From assembly GCA_014238065.1 (NCBI GenBank), contig JABABU010000047.1:23758-87757 (forward strand): DNA of 64,000 nt, in the 5' to 3' direction. Made by a program: the position numbers and the translations under genes. This document shows, in pieces, positions 34,673-43,948 of the stretch (positions within the stretch are counted from its first letter, which is position 1; each line of letters starts with the position of its first letter). This DNA is from Actinomycetota bacterium (GTDB taxonomy: Bacteria; Actinomycetota; Acidimicrobiia; Acidimicrobiales; Poriferisodalaceae). The notes under the pieces were generated by a model, which did not search any database, was not told the DNA's origin, and saw nothing but the letters and a program-made list of their open reading frames with translations.

Positions 34673-36160
34673 ATGACGAAGGATCACTTTGACGTCCTGG
34701 TCGTTGGCGCTGGGATCTCCGGCATCGGCGCCGCGTACCACTTGCAGAAGAACTGTCCTGGCATGTCATACGCGATCCTGGAAGGCCGAGCTGACATCGG
34801 CGGAACGTGGGACCTGTTCCGCTATCCAGGAATCCGCTCGGACAGCGACATGCACACACTTGGATTCAGTTTCAAGCCGTGGAACGCCGAGAAGGCCATC
34901 GCCGATGGTCCTTCGATCTTGGCCTACCTGCGCGAGACGGTGGCCGAGAACGACATTGGGCGCCACATCAAGTTCAATCACCTGGCCTCAAACGCTTCAT
35001 GGTCCTCCGAGACGGCGACATGGACAGTCACCGGTCACCGATCGGACACCGACGAAGAGGTGTTGCACACCTGCAACTTCCTGTTCATGTGCTCTGGTTA
35101 CTACAGCTACAAGCAGGGCTTCTCGCCCGAGTTCCCTGGCGCTGACGACTTCACCGGCCAGATCATCCATCCGCAGCACTGGTCGGACGATCTCGACTAC
35201 GCCGGCAAGAAGGTCGTCGTCATCGGTTCTGGGGCCACGGCGATGACAATCGTCCCTGCGATGGCCGACGACGTCGAGAGCATCACGATGCTTCAGCGAT
35301 CACCCACATACGTCGTGGCCCGCCCCGAGAAAGACCTGTGGGCCAACCGGCTACGCAAGTACCTGCCGAACAAGCTCGCCTACAAGCTGACTCGCTTCAA
35401 GAACATCAAGCGCACCGGACTGATCTACAGGAAGACGCGTACCGAGCCTGACAAGATCAAGAAACTGTTGCTCGGAGGTGTCCGTCAGGCCCTCGGTCCT
35501 GACTACGACGTCCAAAAGCACTTCACGCCGTCGTACAACCCGTGGGACCAGCGGCTGTGCCTGATCCCTGACGGCGATCTGTTCCGAGCCATTCGGGCCG
35601 GCAAGGCAGGGGTGGTCACCGACACGATCGATACGTTCACCGAGACCGGGATTCGCACCAGGTCCGGCGAGCACCTCGAAGCCGACGTCATCATCACCGC
35701 CACCGGCCTGAACATGGTGACGCTCGGCGAGATGGGTTTCGTCGTCGACGGTGTTGCGGTCGATTTCGGTTCGACGTGGACCTACAAGGGGCTCGGATAC
35801 TCCGATGTTCCCAACCTGGTGTCGTCATTCGGCTACATCAACGCATCGTGGACACTTCGTGCCGACCTGACGTGCGAGTACGTGTGTCGCCTGCTGAACC
35901 ACATGAACAAGACCGGCACCGACCAGTGCACACCTCGACTCCGACCCGAGGATGCTCATATGGCTCAACGTCCATGGATCGACGACTTCAGCTCGGGCTA
36001 CATGCAACGCACCATGCATCTCATGCCGAAGCAGGGCGACAAGGAGCCATGGCTCAATACCCAGAACTATCAGGCTGACCGTAAGCTCCTCGGCAAAGGG
36101 CCCGTCGAAGATGGGGTCATGACCTTCACTTCAACAAGGGTCCCTGCCTCAGCCGGCTGA
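34673..36160 (+). CDS. Flavin-containing / Baeyer-Villiger monooxygenase (EthA-like)
   Basis: FAD- and NADPH-dependent monooxygenase of 495 residues. The FAD Rossmann motif VVGAGISGIGAAYHL is at 10-25, the Baeyer-Villiger fingerprint FTGQIIHPQHW near 158-168, and the NADPH motif VVVIGSGATAMTIVP near 183. Wording (DIGGTWDLFRYPGIRSDSDM) is that of the EthA-type branch. Such enzymes insert oxygen next to a ketone to give an ester or lactone and can also oxidise sulfur. A second Baeyer-Villiger gene follows on the same strand after 225 bp, and a hydrolase lies convergent to it. Likely cytosolic. Confidence 0.9.
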   Translation: MTKDHFDVLVVGAGISGIGAAYHLQKNCPGMSYAILEGRADIGGTWDLFRYPGIRSDSDMHTLGFSFKPWNAEKAIADGPSILAYLRETVAENDIGRHIKFNHLASNASWSSETATWTVTGHRSDTDEEVLHTCNFLFMCSGYYSYKQGFSPEFPGADDFTGQIIHPQHWSDDLDYAGKKVVVIGSGATAMTIVPAMADDVESITMLQRSPTYVVARPEKDLWANRLRKYLPNKLAYKLTRFKNIKRTGLIYRKTRTEPDKIKKLLLGGVRQALGPDYDVQKHFTPSYNPWDQRLCLIPDGDLFRAIRAGKAGVVTDTIDTFTETGIRTRSGEHLEADVIITATGLNMVTLGEMGFVVDGVAVDFGSTWTYKGLGYSDVPNLVSSFGYINASWTLRADLTCEYVCRLLNHMNKTGTDQCTPRLRPEDAHMAQRPWIDDFSSGYMQRTMHLMPKQGDKEPWLNTQNYQADRKLLGKGPVEDGVMTFTSTRVPASAG

Positions 36161-36366
36161 GCCATGACCATCATCGACGGTCATATCGTGGCGCTCCGAA
36201 GGGCCGAACCAGATGGCGTCGGAGTTCGTCGCCGTCAGATCAACACCTGAGGTGACGAAGCGTTGGTACTCAGTCGGCGCACGACCCGATGCGATCGAGG
36301 CGGCGAGCGATGTTGTTCGAGGCGTCTCAGAATTCGTTCCTCGTCGCTCGGTATAGGAGAATTGTG

Positions 36367-36396
36367 ATGGCATCAAGGGGAACGAGTGAGCGATAG
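36367..36396 (+). promoter_or_regulatory. Possible 9-codon leader ORF overlapping the next start
   Basis: ATG at 36367 has AGGAG 7 bases upstream and runs nine codons to a TAG at 36394-36396, in a different frame from and overlapping the GTG start (36386) of the monooxygenase. Translation of the short frame would deliver ribosomes to that start. The GTG also has its own AAGGGG site, so the leader may be coincidental. Confidence 0.25.
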
Positions 36397-37990
36397 CACG
36401 CAACCAGATGTCGACGTCGTTGTCGTCGGCGCAGGCTTCGCAGGGATGTACCTGCTGCACCGACTTCGCGAGGCTGGATTCACCAGCCGCGTGTTCGAAC
36501 GAGCCGATGACGTCGGAGGAACCTGGTACTGGAATCGGTACCCGGGAGCACGCTGCGACATCAGAAGTATCGACTACAGCTACTCGTTCTCGCCTGGGCT
36601 CGAGCAGGAATGGGAGTGGTCCGAGAAATTCGCAACACAACCTGAGATCCTCCGCTACGCGCAGCACGTCGCAGAGCGCTTCGACCTGTACCGCGACATC
36701 GACTTCGAGACCTCGGTCGACAAGGCCGTCTACGATGACGATTCAGGGCTGTGGCACATCACCACGAGTCGAACTGAAACAGTCCGTTGCCGTCACTACG
36801 TGATGGCGACCGGATGTCTGTCGACGTCGAAGCTCCCCGAACTACCGGGGCACGGCTCGTTCACAGGGCCGACGTATCACACGGGTCATTGGCCCCATCA
36901 CGAAATCGACTTCACCGGGCTCCGGGTCGGTGTCGTTGGCACAGGTTCGTCCGGCATCCAATCGATTCCTGTGATTGCTTCGCAGGCTGCCGAGCTCACG
37001 GTGTTCCAGCGGACGCCGAACTTCAGCATGCCGGCGCACAACGGCTCCAACGATCCGGACGAACTCGCCGCGGTCAAGGCCGAGTATCCGGAGTACCGCC
37101 AGAGGGCCAAGTACTCAGCTGTCGGCGTTCCTGCAGATCCGCCAACGAGATCGGCACTCGATGTCGACGAAGAGGAGCGCAATCAGCTCTACGAAGCCGG
37201 TTGGCAAATCGGAGGCCTCGGCGGCCTTGGGGTGTTCAACGACCTACGCCTGAACCAGCAGGCCAACGACACCGCAGCGGAGTTCGTGCGAAACAAGATT
37301 CGCAGCATCGTCGACGAACCGGAACTGGCGGAAACGCTGTGCCCGACCGACTATCCGTACGGCACGAAGCGCCTGTGCGTCGATGACGGTTACTACTCGA
37401 CGTTCAACCTCGACCATGTTCGACTTGTCGATCTCAAAAAGACGCCACTCGAACGCATCACCACAACCGGGGTCGAGACCACCGACGAGTCGTTCGAGTT
37501 CGACGCCATCGTGTTTGCCACCGGGTTCGACGCGATGACGGGGGCGATCGTCAATGTCGACATCACCGGCGTGGGTGATCGGACCATCAAGAACTACTGG
37601 GAGGACGGACCGAAGACGTATCTCGGTCTCACCGTGGCCGGATTCCCCAACTTCTATGCCATCACGGGGCCTGGGAGCCCATCGGTGCTCAGCAACATGA
37701 TGGTGTCGATCGAGCAGCACGTCGATTGGATCATGGACTGCATCGAGCACATGCGAGAAGCGGGGCTCACATCGATCGAACCGACTCCTGAGGCCGAAGC
37801 CCAATGGGGTGAACACGTCGTCGCCGTTGCCGACCTCACGCTCTACCCCAAGGCAAACAGCTGGTACATGGGCGCCAACGTCAAGGGCAAGCCGCGGGTC
37901 ATCCTGCCGTACATCGGCGGCGTCGGTGAGTATCGCCGGATCTGCGACGAGGTCGCAGTCAGCGGCTACAGCGGCTTCATCCTGTCCTGA
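36386..37990 (+). CDS. Baeyer-Villiger monooxygenase (cyclohexanone monooxygenase type)
   Basis: Type I Baeyer-Villiger enzyme of 534 residues. VVVGAGFAGMYLLHRLR binds FAD near 12-28, DDVGGTWYWNRYPGARCD near 45-62 is typical of the cyclohexanone monooxygenase branch, FTGPTYHTGHW near 154 is the fingerprint, and GVVGTGSSGIQSIPV near 180 binds NADPH. FATGFDAMTGAIVNVDI near 380 is also typical. Chain length is normal. The substrate is probably a cyclic or aryl ketone, converted to a lactone or ester. It differs clearly from the EthA-like enzyme upstream. Convergent dienelactone hydrolase ends 34 bp away with a shared hairpin between. Confidence 0.92.
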   Translation: MSDSTQPDVDVVVVGAGFAGMYLLHRLREAGFTSRVFERADDVGGTWYWNRYPGARCDIRSIDYSYSFSPGLEQEWEWSEKFATQPEILRYAQHVAERFDLYRDIDFETSVDKAVYDDDSGLWHITTSRTETVRCRHYVMATGCLSTSKLPELPGHGSFTGPTYHTGHWPHHEIDFTGLRVGVVGTGSSGIQSIPVIASQAAELTVFQRTPNFSMPAHNGSNDPDELAAVKAEYPEYRQRAKYSAVGVPADPPTRSALDVDEEERNQLYEAGWQIGGLGGLGVFNDLRLNQQANDTAAEFVRNKIRSIVDEPELAETLCPTDYPYGTKRLCVDDGYYSTFNLDHVRLVDLKKTPLERITTTGVETTDESFEFDAIVFATGFDAMTGAIVNVDITGVGDRTIKNYWEDGPKTYLGLTVAGFPNFYAITGPGSPSVLSNMMVSIEQHVDWIMDCIEHMREAGLTSIEPTPEAEAQWGEHVVAVADLTLYPKANSWYMGANVKGKPRVILPYIGGVGEYRRICDEVAVSGYSGFILS

Positions 37991-37996
37991 AACGAG

Positions 37997-38024
37997 ACAG
38001 GGGGTCAGACCTCGAGTCCCCTGT
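37997..38024. terminator. Putative bidirectional terminator
   Basis: ACAGGGG (37997-38003) pairs with CCCCTGT (38018-38024) around a 14-base loop in the 34-bp gap between the convergent monooxygenase and hydrolase genes. The stem is G+C-rich and without U-tract, as usual in high-G+C genomes. Confidence 0.45.
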
Positions 38025-38714
38025 TCAGCCGAGGGTGTCGTGGAAGAAGGCGACCATCTCGGCCCAGACAGCTGTAGTGAGGGCCTCGTCATGGGCGCCC
38101 ATCGGATTCTCTTCGTTCATGAAGCCGTGGCCTGCGTCATGGATCGTGAACTGAACGTCCTTGCCGAGGCTCTGGAGCTTCGACTCGAGCGCGCCGGCTG
38201 CTTCCGGGCCGAAGAACGTATCGGGGTTGGCCATATGACCACGAACAACCGCGGTCATGTCGCCCCAGTCGGGCTCGGCTTCACCCTGCGGGAAACCGTA
38301 GAACGGCGCCGCGGCAGTGATTTTATCGCCCCGGTTTGCTGCGATGATCAGCGTGAGCATGCCACCCATGCAGAACCCGACAGCGCCGACCCCTTCGCCG
38401 GTCACGGCTTCGTGCTCGGCGAGATAATCGACAGCTCCGCTCATGTCGCGGGCGGCACGATCAGGAGGAAGCGTGGTCATGAGATGGCCGGCCTTGTCCA
38501 TCTCGTCGTGCCCTGCCAACTCGCCGTGATACAGATCAGGTGCAAGGGCGACAAAGCCCTCCTCGGCGAGCCGATCGGCAGTCCGCTTGATCTGCGGGTT
38601 CAAACCCCACCATTCCTGGATGACCATGACACCTGGCCCGCTCCCCGACGCGGGGACGGCGAGGTAGCCGCCGGCCGTGTTGCCGTTGCTTGCGAATTCG
38701 ACGTTCTCTCCCAT
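38025..38714 (-). CDS. Dienelactone hydrolase family protein
   Basis: Alpha/beta hydrolase of 229 residues of the dienelactone hydrolase family. The catalytic Cys is near 115 in VGFCMGGML, Glu near 34 in VIQEWWGLNP matches the helper glutamate, His is near 196 in DAGHGFMNE and an Asp near 165 completes the triad. Family members open dienelactones and other cyclic or enol esters. Its position next to two Baeyer-Villiger monooxygenases suggests it opens the lactone or ester they produce, although it is on the opposite strand. Start ATG at 38714 follows the family N-terminus; 9 bp separate it from the amidohydrolase upstream of it. Confidence 0.88.
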   Translation of the reverse strand: MGENVEFASNGNTAGGYLAVPASGSGPGVMVIQEWWGLNPQIKRTADRLAEEGFVALAPDLYHGELAGHDEMDKAGHLMTTLPPDRAARDMSGAVDYLAEHEAVTGEGVGAVGFCMGGMLTLIIAANRGDKITAAAPFYGFPQGEAEPDWGDMTAVVRGHMANPDTFFGPEAAGALESKLQSLGKDVQFTIHDAGHGFMNEENPMGAHDEALTTAVWAEMVAFFHDTLG

Positions 38715-38723
38715 GACCCGAAC

Positions 38724-39950
38724 TTAGCCCTGTCCCGGCGCAGCTCGCGCCACTCGACCAAGACCAACAGCAGTTGTGTCCAGCCCATTACCCATGAGAT
38801 CTTCGAAGTTCGTCCTGAAAAACCGCTCCTGCACCTCTGCGTCGAAGTGCCCCACTTCGGCGTCGAAGCGCTTCAACGGGTTACGGCCCCCTTCGACATG
38901 AGGGAAGTCGGACGAGAACATGCAGATCTCAGGTGCGCTGTTCTCGATGATCCAACCTGTCGGCTCAGTGGGGTACGGCGTCACACGCACCTGCCGGGTC
39001 ATGTACTCGGCCGGTCTCAGCGACAACTTCTTGAGGCGTCCTTCGTGTCGCTCGAAGGCCACGAAGGCCGCCTCGAGCTGGCGCAAGAACGACGGTACCC
39101 ACACCGCGCCAAGCTCGATGACACCGAACCGGAGTTCGGGGAACCGATCGAGAACGCCATCGAAGATCATCATCGACAACGCTTGCATCGGAGAAGAGCT
39201 GATGGCCATGTACGACACCGAACGGAAGTTCTCGCCGCCACCGTGGAAGTCCGGTTCGGGCGGCAGCCCGTTGTTGCGATGCTGAGAAGGCATCACCAGC
39301 TCGGGCGTTGCCACGTGCATCACGATGGGGATGCCAGCTTCCTGAGCTTGGGCCCAGACGGTATCGAACCCGATGTGACTGTGCGCATGGCGCTTCGGCA
39401 TCCGATTCGGAATGAGCAAGGCAGCAGCACCCTCGGAAATGGCCTCAGTGGCGCACGGGCCCGCCAGCTCAAGATCCTGCAGAGGTATGTACGCGATCGG
39501 CAGTAACCGAGGATCGTGAGCGCAGAACGCGATCTGGGCCCGGTTGGCCGCCGAGGCCGTCTCGTAGGTGAGGTCCGCAGGAGCTTCGTGCTCCATTGCC
39601 TCGAGCAGGGTGTTCGGCCGGGTGGGGAAGATCAGCTGGCTGGCGAAGCCCATTGCATCGAGCGCCTCGCTTCTGTCAGCCGGATCCCACGCGCCAGGTG
39701 CGCGGTAGTTCTTTCGCAGCATCACCTCGGCCGCAGCTCCAGCCCTGAACTCCTCGTCAGCATGCAGAGCGCGACTCCGTTCGATCTCAGTCGACATCGG
39801 ACTCGAACCGAGCACGCCTTCATCGCCGCCGTCGTAGCGCGATCGTTCGTAGTCGATGACTCGCTGCGTCGCGAACTCGTCGAGCCACTCTGGGGGTTCC
39901 ATCGTGTGCGCATCGGCATCGTGGATGACACGGTCTTCGACATACGGCAT
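38724..39950 (-). CDS. Amidohydrolase family 2 protein (ACMSD-like)
   Basis: TIM-barrel metal-dependent hydrolase/decarboxylase of 408 residues, PF04909-type. The N-terminal metal site is VIHDADAHTMEPPEWL, a histidine follows in IVMHVATPEL near 215, and the C-terminal FSSDFPHVEGGRNPLKRFD near 340 carries the conserved aspartate and histidine. ATG at 39950 was chosen since MPYVEDRVIHDADAHT is the typical N-terminus; the frame extends upstream without similarity. Relatives decarboxylate aromatic or muconic semialdehyde acids, or hydrolyse amides and lactones. It is co-directional with the dienelactone hydrolase and 76 bp from a divergent aminotransferase. Confidence 0.83.
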   Translation of the reverse strand: MPYVEDRVIHDADAHTMEPPEWLDEFATQRVIDYERSRYDGGDEGVLGSSPMSTEIERSRALHADEEFRAGAAAEVMLRKNYRAPGAWDPADRSEALDAMGFASQLIFPTRPNTLLEAMEHEAPADLTYETASAANRAQIAFCAHDPRLLPIAYIPLQDLELAGPCATEAISEGAAALLIPNRMPKRHAHSHIGFDTVWAQAQEAGIPIVMHVATPELVMPSQHRNNGLPPEPDFHGGGENFRSVSYMAISSSPMQALSMMIFDGVLDRFPELRFGVIELGAVWVPSFLRQLEAAFVAFERHEGRLKKLSLRPAEYMTRQVRVTPYPTEPTGWIIENSAPEICMFSSDFPHVEGGRNPLKRFDAEVGHFDAEVQERFFRTNFEDLMGNGLDTTAVGLGRVARAAPGQG

Positions 39951-40026
39951 GGAAGCAATCGTAGGCAAACACTGTGTGCACAACATGCTCGTCGCCGTTT
40001 GAAACGCGACCTGCAAACATGTCGCT

Positions 40027-41226
40027 ATGTCTGACCGGCCGTTTCTCGAACACTTCGACCCCATGGGTATCTACGAGGTTCTCTTCAGCTTTCTCGACGC
40101 GTCTGGTACCTACATGGGGAATCCGGGTACCCACCCGTGGGCGCAGGGCTTTCCACTCACCACACAGCTCCCCGACGGACCCACGATCCCGTCGTCGATC
40201 TCGTTCGAACCCACCGACCTCAAATACCCGCCGGCGACAGGTGGACCCGAGCTACTCGAAGCGCTGCGCGACTATTTCAACGGCTTCTACGGCGCCCATC
40301 TCAGCACCGACAACCTCGCGGTGTTCGCCGGCGGGCGGCCGGGCATCTTCGCCACGATGTCATTTCTCGATCCGGCCATTCCGTTCATGATCGAGGAGAC
40401 CGAGTACACGCCGTACTGGGATCTTCTTCGGCTCATGAAGCGTCGATACGCGGTGGTGGCGAGCAACGAGTCGAATCGGTTCCGGCCCGAGGTCGAAGAC
40501 TATGCGGCCGCAAGTGCTTCCATCGAAGGAGACGATCGGCGTTTCCTCATCAAGAGCAATCCGTGCAACCCGACCGGTGTCACTGTTTCCGGCGAGGATC
40601 TGAAGACGGTCGTCGACTATTGGTCGCAACCCGGTCATGGCGCCATCTTCGACGAGGCCTACGAGTTCTTCCATTCGCCGTCACCGGTCAGCGCGCTCGC
40701 GTTTGTCGAGGACATCGACGAAACTGACGTGTTCGTCGTCGGAGCAGCCACCAAAGGGCTTCAGACGCCAGGGCTTCGAACCGGCTGGGTCGTCGCCTCG
40801 AAGTCAAACATCGAGATCTTCAGAAACTACTCGTCGTTCGGGATGGGAGGCGTTGCGAGGCCATCGCAGTTGTGTGTGGCCGACATGCTCCAACGCGATC
40901 GAGTGCAGCAAGCCCGTGCCGCCGTCGGGACCTTCTACGGAGAGCAGCGCGCCAAGTATGCCGCGGGGCTGTCAGCTGCCGGCATCGAACTGTTCACCGG
41001 AGACGGCGGCTTCTATCACTGGGGGCGACTGCCCGGTGGGCTCGGCGCGCGCGAGTTCAACACCCGTCTCTTCAAGCACAAGGCTGCGATCTTGCCAGGA
41101 ACGTTGTGCGACATGTTTCGGCGAGGCGACGAAGGACCACACCGCGACTTCATCCGGTTCTCGTTCGGACCGATGGAACCCGAGACCTACGACGAGAACA
41201 TGGAGATCATCACGTCGTGCCTCTGA
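40027..41226 (+). CDS. PLP-dependent class I/II aminotransferase
   Basis: Fold-type I aminotransferase of 399 residues. KSNPCNPTGVTVSGEDL near 178 and IFDEAYEFF near 207 bind the cofactor ring, and ATKGLQTPGLRTGW carries the Schiff-base lysine at about residue 243. The C-terminal GPMEPETYDENM is typical. The residues before 60 (FSFLDASGTYMGNPGTHPWA) are slightly unusual. Specificity cannot be read. Divergent from the amidohydrolase and overlapping the convergent kinase gene by 17 bp at its end. Confidence 0.85.
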   Translation: MSDRPFLEHFDPMGIYEVLFSFLDASGTYMGNPGTHPWAQGFPLTTQLPDGPTIPSSISFEPTDLKYPPATGGPELLEALRDYFNGFYGAHLSTDNLAVFAGGRPGIFATMSFLDPAIPFMIEETEYTPYWDLLRLMKRRYAVVASNESNRFRPEVEDYAAASASIEGDDRRFLIKSNPCNPTGVTVSGEDLKTVVDYWSQPGHGAIFDEAYEFFHSPSPVSALAFVEDIDETDVFVVGAATKGLQTPGLRTGWVVASKSNIEIFRNYSSFGMGGVARPSQLCVADMLQRDRVQQARAAVGTFYGEQRAKYAAGLSAAGIELFTGDGGFYHWGRLPGGLGAREFNTRLFKHKAAILPGTLCDMFRRGDEGPHRDFIRFSFGPMEPETYDENMEIITSCL

Positions 41227-41722
41227 CATCAGCCGCGACCTGAGCAACAAGCTCCACTGTCGATTGGCGCGCGTCGAGCCGCCAGGTCGCCACCTCGTCG
41301 AAGAGAACGCTGCGCCTCGATGCAGCACTTCGCAGCTCAGCTTCGGTCATCGGGCGACGATGGTCACCCGACGCGATGCGTGTCATCAGCTCGCCGATGT
41401 CGAGATCGAGGACAGCGACCCTCGACCGTTCGGTCATGAGGCGGCGACACTCGGGATCCTCAACGACCCAGCCCGCTGCGGCAACAACAGTCGCTTCGTC
41501 GCCGGACAACGCCGCGGTAAGCACATCCGCCTCGTACCGGTGCAGTCGACACACGCCGACCTCGCGCACGAGCGCGGCTCCGGTGCGGCCGCTCGCTGAT
41601 TCGATGTCGGCATCGGAGTCACGCATCGGCCAGCCAAGCGCTTCTGCCAACGCCTTGGCGGTACTGGTCTTGCCCACGCCCATCAGGCCGGCAATGACGA
41701 TGTGGGGGCCGCGTTCTGACAC
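41210..41722 (-). CDS. Shikimate-kinase-like P-loop kinase
   Basis: P-loop protein of 170 residues in the shikimate kinase superfamily. The Walker A motif GLMGVGKTS is near 12, RDSDADIESASGRT near 32-45 matches the substrate-binding D-x-D region, and LHRYEADVL and RPMTEAEL match the FRxxE and lid-arginine regions. The GGG stretch that contacts shikimate is replaced by AAAGWVVED, so the acceptor may differ (gluconate-like or other). GTG at 41722 precedes the family N-terminus. Its 3' end overlaps the convergent aminotransferase by 17 bp. No other aromatic-pathway gene is near. Confidence 0.7.
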   Translation of the reverse strand: MSERGPHIVIAGLMGVGKTSTAKALAEALGWPMRDSDADIESASGRTGAALVREVGVCRLHRYEADVLTAALSGDEATVVAAAGWVVEDPECRRLMTERSRVAVLDLDIGELMTRIASGDHRRPMTEAELRSAASRRSVLFDEVATWRLDARQSTVELVAQVAADVRGTT

Positions 41723-41807
41723 CCGACAATCATGGCCCGTGATTGCTCGGCGCCCGAACCCCAGCGCTACTCTCTGGCGAAGACACCTGCCCAGAAGGAG
41801 CTCTCCG

Positions 41808-43028
41808 ATGGCTGACGCATTCATCATCGACGCCTGCAGAACACCACGAGGCATCGGCAAGCAGGGCAAGGGCGCCCTGTCTCACTTGCATCCCCAGCAT
41901 CTCGGACGCACAGTGCTCGAAGCTCTTCGAGATCGCAATGGGTTCGACACGAAGGACGTTGACGACGTGGTCTGGGGCACCAGCAGCCAGGTCGTCGAAC
42001 AATCGGGCGACCTCGGCAGGATGTCTGCGCTCGACGCCGGCTACGACATCACCGCGAGCGGCGTCACACTCGACCGCTTCTGCGGTTCAGGCATCACGGC
42101 GACCAACTTCGCGGCGAACGCCGTGATGGCCGGCATGGAAGACCTCGTCGTCTCCGGTGGCACCGAGATGATGTCACTGCCCAAGAAGGGCATGCTCCCG
42201 ATGGGTGCCGGCAACCCTCATCTCCAGGAGATCCACCCGCAGAGCCACCAGGGAGTGTGTGCCGACGCCATTGCCAGCATGGACGGCATCGAACGCGAGG
42301 CGCTCGACGCCCACGCTGCCGAATCGCAGCGAAGGGCCGACGTGGCCATCAAGGAGGGGCGTTTCGAGAAGAGCCTCATACCAGTGCTGAACCTCGACGG
42401 TTCAGTTGCGCTCGCCCAAGAGGAGTTCCCGCGGCCCAACACCACTGCCGAATCGCTCGCTGCGCTGGCACCGAGCTTTCCAGCCGTGGCCGACTACAGC
42501 CACGAAGGTGGTCCGACGTTCCGTGAGCTCATCAACCAGAAGTACCCCGATGTCGACATCCAGCATGTGCATCATGCCGGCAACTCATCGGGTGTCGTCG
42601 ATGGCGCGGCTGCCATTCTCATCGCCGGCGAGAAGTACGCCCGCGATCACGGCATGACACCACGAGCCCGCATCGTCGCCACCGCGAACATGGGTGACGA
42701 CCCTACGCTGATGCTCAACGCCCCCGTTCCTGCAGCTCGCAAGGTGCTCGAACGTGCCGGCATGACCATCGACGACATCGACCTGTTCGAGATCAACGAG
42801 GCCTTCGCGGTGGTGTCAGAGAAATTCCAACGGCTGCTGAATCTTGACCGCGACAAGGTCAACGTCAACGGCGGCGCCATGGCCCTCGGCCACCCCATCG
42901 GAGCGACCGGCGCCATCCTCATCGGCACGGTACTCGACGAACTCGAGCGCCAGGACAAGCAGGTCGGCCTCGTCACCATGTGCGCCGGCGGCGGCATGGC
43001 CCCAGCCATCATCATCGAGCGCGCCTGA
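41808..43028 (+). CDS. Thiolase (acetyl-CoA C-acyltransferase)
   Basis: Degradative/biosynthetic thiolase of 406 residues. The nucleophilic cysteine lies near 92 in DRFCGSGITATN, the second set in NVNGGAMALGHPIGATGA near 355 with its histidine, and the last CAGGGMAPA near 393. These match enzymes that cleave 3-ketoacyl-CoA or condense acetyl-CoA. An AAGGAG site precedes the ATG at 41808 by 8 bases; longer open frame upstream is dismissed. Divergent from the shikimate-kinase-like gene. Together with the hydratases and dehydrogenases it can finish a beta-oxidation cycle. Confidence 0.93.
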   Translation: MADAFIIDACRTPRGIGKQGKGALSHLHPQHLGRTVLEALRDRNGFDTKDVDDVVWGTSSQVVEQSGDLGRMSALDAGYDITASGVTLDRFCGSGITATNFAANAVMAGMEDLVVSGGTEMMSLPKKGMLPMGAGNPHLQEIHPQSHQGVCADAIASMDGIEREALDAHAAESQRRADVAIKEGRFEKSLIPVLNLDGSVALAQEEFPRPNTTAESLAALAPSFPAVADYSHEGGPTFRELINQKYPDVDIQHVHHAGNSSGVVDGAAAILIAGEKYARDHGMTPRARIVATANMGDDPTLMLNAPVPAARKVLERAGMTIDDIDLFEINEAFAVVSEKFQRLLNLDRDKVNVNGGAMALGHPIGATGAILIGTVLDELERQDKQVGLVTMCAGGGMAPAIIIERA

Positions 43029-43174
43029 CCCCCTGGAGCCTGGCGCGACGGAAACCCGACGTTCTTGACGCCGCATGCCTTCGCTCCGGAAGCCGTTCGA
43101 GAGCCGCGGAGTTTCCTCTCGGTCGCTGCTGCGAGGGTTCCGGGCCTACGCGGACGAATGAACGATGGCGTGGC

Positions 43175-43948
43175 TCAGAAGATGCTGAAACCGCCGTCGA
43201 TCTTGATGATGTCGCCGGTGTGCCATCGCGAGGCATCACTCATCAGGTAGACGGCGATAGCCCCGAAGTCATCTGGCTGACCCCAACGACGCATCGGGAT
43301 GCGCGGAATGACCGCGTCGCGAAATTTGTCCCACGCCATGGCGTCAGCTGTCATCGCCGTTTCGATCCAACCGGGGATGATGGCGTTGGCCGTGACCTTG
43401 TAACGAGCCATCTCGACAGAGAGACCCATCATCATCGCGATCATGGCCCCCTTGGTCGCAGCGTAGGCCTGGCCCTTTGCTGCGCCCTGGATCGCGGTGC
43501 CGCTGGCCGTGAGGATGAGCGACCCGCCCTCGCCCTGCTCGACCATCTGGCGGGTCGCTGCCCTCAGTGTGTAGAAGACGCCGTGCAGGTTCACGTCGAT
43601 GACGCCAAACCAGTCTTCGTTCGAATGTTCGTGAAACGGCCCTCTGTTCATCGTCCCGACACCAGCGTTGGGGAAACAAGCGTCGAGACGGCCGTGGCGC
43701 TCGATGGCGGCCGCCATGCACTCCTCGACCTGCTCCTCGTTCGACACATCGCACAGCATCGCCGTCGCCGAGGGATTTATCGCCCGCAGTTCGGCTTCGG
43801 CGGCTGCGTTCTTGTCGGAGTTGGTTCCCCAAATGCATACATCGGCGCCAGCCGCGGCCACACCCTTCGCGAACCCGAGTCCGATACCGCTGTTCCCGCC
43901 GGTGATGACAGCGACCTTGCCAGTCAGATCGAATCCTTCGTACGCCAT
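43175..43948 (-). CDS. Short-chain dehydrogenase/reductase
   Basis: Classical SDR of 257 residues. Cofactor motif TGGNSGIG near 16-23, NAG near 94, catalytic S149 in ASGTAIQG, Y162 and K166 in YAATK, and the closing GDIIKIDGGFSIF are intact. ATG at 43948 was chosen because AGGGGGAA precedes it closely; the frame extends further upstream without similarity. NAD(H) or NADP(H) preference is uncertain. Convergent with the thiolase. Probably oxidises a hydroxyl or reduces a ketone in the neighbouring pathway, a natural partner for Baeyer-Villiger enzymes. Confidence 0.9.
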   Translation of the reverse strand: MAYEGFDLTGKVAVITGGNSGIGLGFAKGVAAAGADVCIWGTNSDKNAAAEAELRAINPSATAMLCDVSNEEQVEECMAAAIERHGRLDACFPNAGVGTMNRGPFHEHSNEDWFGVIDVNLHGVFYTLRAATRQMVEQGEGGSLILTASGTAIQGAAKGQAYAATKGAMIAMMMGLSVEMARYKVTANAIIPGWIETAMTADAMAWDKFRDAVIPRIPMRRWGQPDDFGAIAVYLMSDASRWHTGDIIKIDGGFSIF

